From: Sporosarcina sp. ANT_H38
GTDB taxonomy: Bacteria > Bacillota > Bacilli > Bacillales_A > Planococcaceae
Length of the DNA stretch: 64,000 bases
Direction of reading: 5' to 3'
NCBI RefSeq assembly: GCF_008369195.1
Contig: NZ_VOBC01000003.1
Location: 310,001 to 374,000, forward strand
Under the pieces are notes generated by a model. That model was not told the origin of the DNA, ran no database searches, and saw only the letters and a list, made by a program, of their open reading frames with translations. Made by a program: the position numbers and the translations under genes. Shown here one piece after another: positions 6,243-14,021 of the stretch (positions are counted from its first letter, which is position 1; each line of letters begins with the position of its first letter).

Positions 6243-7979
6243 TTATATTGTTCTAGCCTTTTCTCTATACATAAGCTTTAGAAACTTATTTAATCTTTCT
6301 TTGATTTCATCAATATCTGTTTGAGTAAGTTTATTATTACAATCTCTTATAATAACTACCATACATCTAAAAACCAAATCCACTGAAAACATTGAAACTA
6401 AGTTTTCATCATATTCATCATCATTGATTAAACCGTTTAATTTCTTAATCAATAAATCCGTATTTACAGCATTCACTAATTTCAATTTATCTTTAATATA
6501 ATTAACTTCATGTATAGTTAGTTTTGATTTTAATAGAATATCTCTTAGACATTTATATAGCATGATAATGTCATTTTTATAAAGTGCAAGACGAGGTAAT
6601 CCTGTAAAGAATTCTTGTAATTCTATTAATATATCTAATAATTTATTCTCGTCTATAAAATCTTTTAAAAATACGTATTTGTTTATATCAAAGTTATTTT
6701 TAAAACTTTCAAAAGATAATTTTCGTCGAAATAAGTTTTGTTCACTATTTTGCTTATCAAAAATAGCTTGAGGTATTAACTGCTCAATTATCCAATCATA
6801 TGTAAAGGACGGACTCCAATATTTAGTTTTCCCGAAATCATCAATCCTTTTACTCCAAAAAAACTCATCAGTCCATACAAGAGAAACATATTCTTCAGTA
6901 GTAGATATGATACTTGTCTCTTCTATACGAGGCAAAATAAAGGACTTAAAATCTCCAGTCATTTTATCATAGACTTTTATCATATTTCCGCTTGATTCAA
7001 AGATATGCCATTTCGAATCCCCTTTTTCATAATCAAACTTCCTGCAAAACTCAATAATCTCAAACCATAAGCTTTTATTTATCTCACATAGTTTTAACTC
7101 ATGTCTTAAATTATTTACTTTATCGAATTTGTTCCAACTAAATTTAAAATATATCTCTAAGTATTTCTTAATATATATCTCGTGAAAATCATCAATAATC
7201 TCTAACAACTGAATTACTCCATCTTCTTCCAACGGCATCCTAACATTACCCAAATCCACAAAATACGTATTCGCTTCCTCTTCTTTAAGCGAAAGCAAAA
7301 AACTTCTTAAATTATCTTTCAAATTCGTTTCCGCACCATCAAAAAGTTTTGTCATAATTTGTTCATGACTTAATGAAATCATACAATCTCTTAAACGAAG
7401 ATTCTTAAAAGTAATTAAACAGCTGCCTTTTAAATCTGGATAAGAAGGTAGATACCCTCTTAATTGAACTTTAGATTTGCTATTATAATAACTATTAGAA
7501 GACGTTCGTTTTTCTTCAACAAAAGGCATTTCTTTTGATACAGAATCATAAACATCTTCTAACTCACTAACCGTTACATTATCTTCCAAAATAGCAATTA
7601 ATTTCGCTATAGTTCTATCATTATTATTTTTCTTTTTCAGTAATTCTATTCGTTTTATTATTTTAGAAACTTTCTTAGACGTACCATCATGTATGCAATG
7701 GCCTAAAAATTTTATGGGATAAAGATTCTTGTTTTTAACTTGATTAACATTAGGATTACATGGTACAAGATTATATAAACTATTTACATTAAAGTCTTCT
7801 GGAAGTCCTAAATTATCAATAACTTCTTTTAGTTCTTGTTCGTTTATTGACTCCGGAATTATATGGTCTATGTGCATTTCTTTGAATCTTACCGGAAATC
7901 CTTCATAAAAACATTTTCCCTCATATTCTAAAAATAATGCTGCTCTAACTAAATTGTCTTTTTTACTGTAAGACTCCAC
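6243..7979 (-). CDS. HNH-domain protein, probable defence nuclease
   Basis: This 578-residue protein has an N-terminal HNH nuclease-like module: GKCFYEG (26-32), HIDHIIPE (42-49, the H-D-H core) and YNLVPCNPNVNQVKNKN (75-91, with the N and second Cys). A charged linker around 110-165 leads into about 400 residues of mostly helical sequence that I do not recognise. There is no signal peptide or membrane helix. The gene is strikingly AT-rich compared with the flanks and is the last gene of the accessory island, 580 bases downstream of an SMC-like ATPase gene. A nicking or cutting role is inferred from the motif and context only. An HNH-containing restriction enzyme or an abortive-infection effector are both possible. 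Confidence 0.6.
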   Translation of the reverse strand: MESYSKKDNLVRAALFLEYEGKCFYEGFPVRFKEMHIDHIIPESINEQELKEVIDNLGLPEDFNVNSLYNLVPCNPNVNQVKNKNLYPIKFLGHCIHDGTSKKVSKIIKRIELLKKKNNNDRTIAKLIAILEDNVTVSELEDVYDSVSKEMPFVEEKRTSSNSYYNSKSKVQLRGYLPSYPDLKGSCLITFKNLRLRDCMISLSHEQIMTKLFDGAETNLKDNLRSFLLSLKEEEANTYFVDLGNVRMPLEEDGVIQLLEIIDDFHEIYIKKYLEIYFKFSWNKFDKVNNLRHELKLCEINKSLWFEIIEFCRKFDYEKGDSKWHIFESSGNMIKVYDKMTGDFKSFILPRIEETSIISTTEEYVSLVWTDEFFWSKRIDDFGKTKYWSPSFTYDWIIEQLIPQAIFDKQNSEQNLFRRKLSFESFKNNFDINKYVFLKDFIDENKLLDILIELQEFFTGLPRLALYKNDIIMLYKCLRDILLKSKLTIHEVNYIKDKLKLVNAVNTDLLIKKLNGLINDDEYDENLVSMFSVDLVFRCMVVIIRDCNNKLTQTDIDEIKERLNKFLKLMYREKARTI

Positions 7980-8558
7980 TTAATTCTCCTCCGTAGTAAC
8001 TAATACAAATCTCACCAGTTCATAATACTTAGCCTATTGTTATATACTAATTACAGAAAACTTACCTTTGAACCACATTCTTTAATACGATTAATGTAAT
8101 TATTTCTAGTACTAATATCATTAAGATACCAGGTAATATATCGCGTATCTAATACACTGTAAATTTCTCAATATATTACAAGTCTACTTTTGAAAATGAA
8201 AATTGGTGATCGGTGCCTGTGCAGGAAACAACGGAAAACAATTAACTACACTGAATAAGTATACAAGTGTAATAGATACTTCCGCGTACATAGGGTTTTC
8301 ATTTCATATCTATGCACTGTAACGAATTTACTGAATAGCTACTTGTACCTTGAAATCAAATAGAAATGAACTATAAGAGCTCCCTCCAATCTAGGGAGCT
8401 CTTGTAGTTAGTAAGCGGTCTCATGCAAGAAATAATAATAAACGATTTATTACTCTGAATAGATATATAAATCCGACTTGCTGTTTTTTTGCGCAGATAC
8501 CTGAGTTTAACATCTAATAATTACTCTTAATTCAAACTATCCACCAAAAGCAATTACC
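7980..8558. other. AT-rich gap inside the accessory island
   Basis: No supportable gene is present. The stretch is AT-rich with stops in all frames. It holds one strong hairpin (8371-8407), described separately, and otherwise nothing recognised. It probably contains the promoter of the HNH gene. Confidence 0.6.
8371..8407. terminator. Stem-loop, likely terminator of the ATPase operon
   Basis: AAGAGCTCCCT pairs perfectly with AGGGAGCTCTT, extended by partly matching CTA/TAG ends. No long T run follows, so its role as a terminator is probable rather than certain. Confidence 0.5.
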
Positions 8559-11540
8559 CTAAAATAAAGTAACAACGTTATCTTTAATGCAATTTCCCTT
8601 CACATTAACTCCATCCTCGTTATATGCACTAAAGACAATCGTTCCCACCTTTCTAGCATCTAGTCCCATTTTCACACTTAAAAGTTGAACAAAGTTTTCA
8701 TTGTGTGTGCTTATTAATAGTTGCTTATTTTGCATAAGTACAACTTGGCTAAGCACGTCAAGAAAAGAAAAGACATTTATATCATCCAGATTCTGAAAAG
8801 GATCATCAATACCCAAGAAGTTAAGATTTGTCCATTTTTGGGACCGATTTAGTGCAAGAAAGATACATACTGCCAGCACATTTGATTGAGCTGAACTAAA
8901 TTTAAGACTTGCATTAAATTGCTGCTTTAACTCGTTTTCTTCTAGATTTCTAAAATTTCGATCCTTGGCACTTTCTTTAGTTAAAACAATATAAAGATTC
9001 TTTTCCTTGGGAACTAACTGTACGTGCCTATATATAGCGTGCGGACTTATTTGCATAAAAAGTTGATCTATAAATTCAGAATGGCGTAGCAGATAATCAC
9101 TAATTAAGTCACTACGAACCTCCGTATGTTTCTTTTTCAGTAATTCGAGCTCCTCGTTTATAAACTTATGGTAACTCTCAGAAGTTTTAGTTCTTTCGTC
9201 TATACTTTCTTTTAATAACTGTCGATCTCCACTTAATTTAGTGACTTCATCCACTTGCAAGAAGTTCCTGACTTTCGGAAGTTTATTTTTTATTTTTTCT
9301 TCCAAATTATTCAGCAAAACTACACGTTCATTTAATAGCTCTGTCCATTTATGCGTTTCATAAATATTACCGGTATAATCCGGTAATTTATTTTGTATCT
9401 CTTTTATTTGTTTTTCCCTTTTTGCCCATTTATTATCTAAATACACAACTTGTTGATTAATACTTAATACCTCTTGTTGAAGTCCTATTTCTTCCTCTGC
9501 AACTCTTAAAAAATAATTATTCACAGTTTGTAACTTCTTCTGAATAAAAATTTCATTTAGATCTAAGTAATGTTTCCAATTACCTGATTCCAATTTCAAT
9601 AAGTCAATATTCTTTTTAAAGAGATCACCTTTATCTTGTAACTCTTTTATTTCTTCTTTCATTTCCCCAAGACTATGTATGAGTTCACGACCTAGCTTAT
9701 ATTCGGTTAAAAACTTGAATTTTTCCTCTTTTCCGCTTAGCGGTGAAGAGTTATTCAATATAAAGTCATATAATCCCAAAGTATTATTTATGAGTACCTC
9801 TCTCCCTAAGATCATCTCATCAATCTGCGCATTATAATCATTAATATTATTCCCCATACTTTTGATTACTGTTTTGACTTTTCTAATCTTCTCACTAAAT
9901 ACACTTTTTTCCGCAGTTAGATCTAAAAGAATTTTCTCGAATTCTGTAAGACTTTTGTTTATACTTTCTATTTGTTCCAACACTTTTTGTTGAAGAAATT
10001 CACTTTTAATATACTCTGTTCCACAAACTAGACAAACACTATTATCCTTTTCCTGTAATAAATGATCTTGTACTTGTCGGACCAATTTACTGACTAGTGA
10101 TTCCTTACTTTCCGATACCTTGTTTTTCACACCCTCAATTTCAGAGTTTATTCTATCAAGTTCTGCATTATTTCTTAAAAGTTCCTCATTCTCTTTGTTA
10201 ATCGCAGCATCAAGTCCTGCTATTAGGCCCCTTAGCGTTTTTATCTTATTATCCAATTCATGGTATTTTTCACTTTCCTGTATTAGATAAAATTCACTTT
10301 TGTTTTCGTCGTACTTAGTTAGGAATGCATTTGTGTTCGAGTAATTATTAATAATCTTTTTAATTTCTTTATGGGCTAATAAGTTAGCTATATCTTCTGC
10401 CTTTTTCATCGATTGCCGGCGAGCTTCTTCGTAATTTGTTTTAGTCTCCTGATAAGAACTTCTTCGTATTTTTAAAGACTCCATTAAAATTTTTCTTTGA
10501 GTAACTATCTCCTTGCCTTTATTCCTTCTAAATGTTTTATCCTTAAGCCATTTGTACCGTCTTACGGCCTCATGCCGTTGTTGTGTATAGTTTTGAGGTT
10601 GTAGGGATATGGCTTCCTCTCCATTTTGAATCGCAAGTACTAATTGTTCCAGTGATTCTTTTTTAGCCGTTACGAAACTCTGTATCGCAACTAACTCTTT
10701 AATAATCCCATTCTCTATTTTTTTCACTGCAAGGATATTGAAATCCTTTATATCATCATTATTACTTATACTTTCAATTAGTTCATTAATGATTGAAATG
10801 GCTTCTTTTTCTGACATCAAACCAAGATCGAGCATTAATTTTTCCTTTTCATTGATTTGGATGGATACTCTTTCATACTCTGCCTGGGGTTGTTTTAATT
10901 CCGCAATTAAGTTTTCTTGTTTTTTCTTAGCAACCTCCTTTGTCTCTTCTATAAAGTTCTCAAAATCAATTCCATATTTTCTAACGCCTAAAATATTATC
11001 TATAAGTTTATAACGCTCACTAGGTTTATCAGATCTAATAAAGTTTTGTAAAGCATCCTGGGAAAGTAATTGGGTCGCCGCAAAGAAAGTCGACAGGTTT
11101 ATTGCACTTTTTCTTTCTTCATGACTAGTATTGGAAAATAAGTTACGGATACTTTCAGTTCCAGTTGTCTTATTTAAATTATCCCCATCAACCATAACTT
11201 GGGAGGGTGACATACGACCATCTTTACTTTTCTTTTGTATCCGTTTAACCTTATGGACTTTATCTGTCTCAGAACGAAACCAAATCTCTACTGACATAGT
11301 ATGAGCGCGATTATCCCTATACAAGCTTTCATTCATTAAGTAATTAAACTTTTGTCTTTCGTTACTTCCCTCATAGCGTGGTATACTACCCGTTAAACAC
11401 CACTGAATCGAATCAAATATTGTGCTTTTTCCATTTCCATTTGGACCACTTATGATTATCAAATCTTTATTAGAAAAGTCAAATTCATAAACACCATTAA
11501 ATATGCGGAAGTTACGAATGAGTAGCATTTCAATTTTCAA
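8559..11540 (-). CDS. Rad50/SMC-like ATPase with zinc hook (ABC-3C/Lamassu-type defence)
   Basis: This 993-residue protein belongs to the Rad50/SbcC/SMC ATPase group. It has a Walker A motif GPNGNGKST at 32-40, long coiled coils, and a CxxC hook (C503, C506 in SVCLVCGTEY). A degenerate ABC signature FSSAQ lies near 881-885, Walker B GIDDPF near 910, and an H-loop STHNEN near 937. It is the third gene of an operon whose first gene encodes a Cap4/DUF4297-like nuclease and whose second encodes a small middle protein. In Lamassu and other ABC-three-component systems such an ATPase senses foreign or aberrant DNA and unleashes the effector; that role is inferred here. The TTG start at 11540 has GAGGTG upstream and yields an SMC-like MKIEMLLIRNFRIF N-terminus. 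It overlaps the upstream gene by 11 bases. Confidence 0.8.
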   Translation of the reverse strand: MKIEMLLIRNFRIFNGVYEFDFSNKDLIIISGPNGNGKSTIFDSIQWCLTGSIPRYEGSNERQKFNYLMNESLYRDNRAHTMSVEIWFRSETDKVHKVKRIQKKSKDGRMSPSQVMVDGDNLNKTTGTESIRNLFSNTSHEERKSAINLSTFFAATQLLSQDALQNFIRSDKPSERYKLIDNILGVRKYGIDFENFIEETKEVAKKKQENLIAELKQPQAEYERVSIQINEKEKLMLDLGLMSEKEAISIINELIESISNNDDIKDFNILAVKKIENGIIKELVAIQSFVTAKKESLEQLVLAIQNGEEAISLQPQNYTQQRHEAVRRYKWLKDKTFRRNKGKEIVTQRKILMESLKIRRSSYQETKTNYEEARRQSMKKAEDIANLLAHKEIKKIINNYSNTNAFLTKYDENKSEFYLIQESEKYHELDNKIKTLRGLIAGLDAAINKENEELLRNNAELDRINSEIEGVKNKVSESKESLVSKLVRQVQDHLLQEKDNSVCLVCGTEYIKSEFLQQKVLEQIESINKSLTEFEKILLDLTAEKSVFSEKIRKVKTVIKSMGNNINDYNAQIDEMILGREVLINNTLGLYDFILNNSSPLSGKEEKFKFLTEYKLGRELIHSLGEMKEEIKELQDKGDLFKKNIDLLKLESGNWKHYLDLNEIFIQKKLQTVNNYFLRVAEEEIGLQQEVLSINQQVVYLDNKWAKREKQIKEIQNKLPDYTGNIYETHKWTELLNERVVLLNNLEEKIKNKLPKVRNFLQVDEVTKLSGDRQLLKESIDERTKTSESYHKFINEELELLKKKHTEVRSDLISDYLLRHSEFIDQLFMQISPHAIYRHVQLVPKEKNLYIVLTKESAKDRNFRNLEENELKQQFNASLKFSSAQSNVLAVCIFLALNRSQKWTNLNFLGIDDPFQNLDDINVFSFLDVLSQVVLMQNKQLLISTHNENFVQLLSVKMGLDARKVGTIVFSAYNEDGVNVKGNCIKDNVVTLF

Positions 11541-12141
11541 CTTGGCACACCTCACTTGTTAATATCTGGTTTATTACTTTTATTTGCTCTTCCTTGTTTT
11601 CTCTGGGCATATCATAAAACTTGAAATATACATCAACAATTTCCCTAACTCTTGTTGATAATCTCCCCTCTTCCTCGTTGTCAGGTTCTTTGTTTAAATT
11701 CACAATAAACTCCTTGTCGAAGTTTAGTGGATCAATGATACCTTGACCAAAATTATCATTCAGTGAAGGAACACGTTTTAAATCCTCCAACGACTCAATT
11801 ACATACTTCCTACAAACCCTGTAATCTTTTTCTATTTCCATATTTAAAGTTGGAACAGAATACTTCTTCATTCCCGTATTAATAATTAATAAAAAGTATA
11901 AATTGTTTCTGTACTTTGCTGGTATAGAATCATATACAAATGAAATTATGATTTGATCAACAAACCAACTTTTTAATTGTGCCTCGCTCGTATACTCTTT
12001 GGTAACCATACATCTTTTATCGTTTTTCCACACCTCAAGATTACGCTCACGAAGTCTAGTTATTAAGTCTGCATCCTCAAATATAATTTCACTGTAACCA
12101 TAATTATTGGTTAATCGTTGCAACACGGTATTCGAATTCAT
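11530..12141 (-). CDS. Small middle component of the ABC-three-component/Lamassu-type operon
   Basis: This 203-residue soluble protein lies between the nuclease and ATPase genes and overlaps the ATPase start. Its central block YRNNLYFLLIINTG followed by MEIEKDYRVCRKYVIESL (about 100-117) resembles the ABC-3C middle component 1 pattern, in which an acidic residue and CRK are conserved. It is also where LmuC sits in Lamassu operons. The ATG at 12141 is preceded by AGGAGG; a longer frame reaches back into the upstream gene. The expected role is a partner that joins effector and ATPase. Confidence rests mainly on context. Confidence 0.65.
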   Translation of the reverse strand: MNSNTVLQRLTNNYGYSEIIFEDADLITRLRERNLEVWKNDKRCMVTKEYTSEAQLKSWFVDQIIISFVYDSIPAKYRNNLYFLLIINTGMKKYSVPTLNMEIEKDYRVCRKYVIESLEDLKRVPSLNDNFGQGIIDPLNFDKEFIVNLNKEPDNEEEGRLSTRVREIVDVYFKFYDMPRENKEEQIKVINQILTSEVCQVEN

Positions 12142-12160
12142 AAATCCTCCTACTTTCTCT

Positions 12161-13909
12161 TCATTCATCTGACAACTCTAAGTTCCAGTCATTTATTACA
12201 TCTATTTCTTGAAAAGAACTTTCTGGTTGATCGTCCTCTAGATAATTAAAATAATTTTCGACTATATTTATTGGTCGAAATTGAATATTTTCCAAATGTT
12301 TAGTAATCTCATTCCCCTGAAAAATATCATCCATATCTACTTGCTGTTCATCACCTTGGGATGCATCCGTAACAGAGGCATGTATACTATCAGTTCTTCT
12401 TCTGCTTCTTTTCTTACTCTTCCCTTCTCTTACATCGGCAACAAAACAATAAAAGTCATGACTGTATGCTTCTGAAACTGAACATTCCATTACTGCAGCC
12501 CTTACCGCCTTCTTTGCCCATTCCATATCAATACTTTTACGTGTATTATATATCGAAAAAATCTTACCATTTTGATCACTATCTAATCCTTTTGCTACAG
12601 AAAGACGCGATTCCATATGCGTATATTCCGTTTCATTATAAAAAACAAGGCAATAAACGAAAGTTTTCAAGGCATTAATTATTCTTACTTTATCAACGTC
12701 GTCAAGTGGAAGTCTTGTAGAGAAATTATTCAAGTTAAATATCCTGTGCAAGAATCTATGGTATGCAAATGGATCCCTATGACTTTGTACATCACTTGAT
12801 AATTGCTGCTGTAAATTAGTTAATGTTGTTAGCAACTCCTGTTTTAAATTAGGCTTCCATGCCCCATTCTGAAATTCAGCTCTTATTATGTCAAAGCAAC
12901 TAGTGAATTTTTCATGAAGATTATCACGAGTTGCTGATTCTGACGCACTATGATCAGCCATTTCGCACCACTCATTGAACTGTAATCTAAAAGAGTTTTT
13001 TTCAAAAACAAAGGTGTCTAAAGAAACATTTTCACTGTCTTGACAAGTTTTCTTAATCACTTCTAATAAAATCATGTCTAAAATAATGCTCGCTTTATAT
13101 GAATGGAATGTATCCATATTGCCAGTAGTATTACTCATAATATTGTCAATTATTTCTTGCCTTAATGCTAAAATATGACCGTGTCTTTTAACACGGAATC
13201 TTTTAAGATACCAACTAATATCTTTAATTGGATCGTCGTAGCCTACTTTACTAAATCTGAATTTTTCCCCTTTATATTCAACCTCCCAATCCAAGTTGTC
13301 TACATCCATGCTTTTTATTAGTTTTTGATATTCCTTTTCGTCAATCTCAGAGTAAAAATCATCGTCTTTTTCATAAACCGCAATATCTTTGTTGTACTGA
13401 GTATTTATAGCAAGCTCGAACTGTAAATCATAGTCATCGAAAAATGCATCGTCCCTTTTTGGAACATTATTATTTAAATCAAATATATGTAGATTAAGTA
13501 AAAACAACTTATCTAACCAACTGCCCTTTTTTTTAATTCTCTCGTGCATTTCACCAAGCTTTAAGTGATTAACAACATCACTATCACGTTTTGTCTTCGC
13601 TTGGATAAATCGAATATTCTTATCCCCATAAAGTGCAATATCATCAAGGATTTCAAAAATGACTTTGTCCCACCAAGCTTTTTCAGAAAACAACATTTCA
13701 ACTAAATATTTAGTAGCTACATAATACTGATATATGAATCCCCTTATTGCCGTGACTCCACTAAGATCAACACTTCTTCCACTTAACAAGGTTGTAACAA
13801 ATGACTTTTTATCCTCTTCAGTTACTTTGTCACCACTTTTTGAAATATAATCTTCTATTTTTTTGTATAGAAGTGCATTTATTTTTGGTTCTTTGAGCTG
13901 TGTTGACAT
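12161..13909 (-). CDS. Cap4/DUF4297-like nuclease effector of the ABC-3C/Lamassu-type operon
   Basis: This is a 582-residue protein and the first gene of the three-gene operon. The N-terminal region carries the pattern of the Cap4 (DUF4297) restriction-like nuclease: IRGFIYQYYVATKYL near 55-69, then E86, the D89/D90 pair in FEILDDI, and QAKTK at 103-107, which matches the D...QxK core. The remaining 400 residues are helical with an acidic C-terminus and no membrane segment. In known systems this domain cuts double-stranded DNA once activated, so it would be the toxic effector of the operon. The ATG at 13909 follows GGGGAGAGA. The stop lies close upstream of the next gene's start. Confidence 0.72.
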   Translation of the reverse strand: MSTQLKEPKINALLYKKIEDYISKSGDKVTEEDKKSFVTTLLSGRSVDLSGVTAIRGFIYQYYVATKYLVEMLFSEKAWWDKVIFEILDDIALYGDKNIRFIQAKTKRDSDVVNHLKLGEMHERIKKKGSWLDKLFLLNLHIFDLNNNVPKRDDAFFDDYDLQFELAINTQYNKDIAVYEKDDDFYSEIDEKEYQKLIKSMDVDNLDWEVEYKGEKFRFSKVGYDDPIKDISWYLKRFRVKRHGHILALRQEIIDNIMSNTTGNMDTFHSYKASIILDMILLEVIKKTCQDSENVSLDTFVFEKNSFRLQFNEWCEMADHSASESATRDNLHEKFTSCFDIIRAEFQNGAWKPNLKQELLTTLTNLQQQLSSDVQSHRDPFAYHRFLHRIFNLNNFSTRLPLDDVDKVRIINALKTFVYCLVFYNETEYTHMESRLSVAKGLDSDQNGKIFSIYNTRKSIDMEWAKKAVRAAVMECSVSEAYSHDFYCFVADVREGKSKKRSRRRTDSIHASVTDASQGDEQQVDMDDIFQGNEITKHLENIQFRPINIVENYFNYLEDDQPESSFQEIDVINDWNLELSDE

Positions 13910-14021
13910 ATTCTCTCCCCATTTCAATCGCTAGTTCGGTTATTGTACTTTCCCTACAAAAAATAACTAACAAGTATTTCCACCACTTGATTGTATAGGA
14001 TAAAATGACTCAACACTTATT

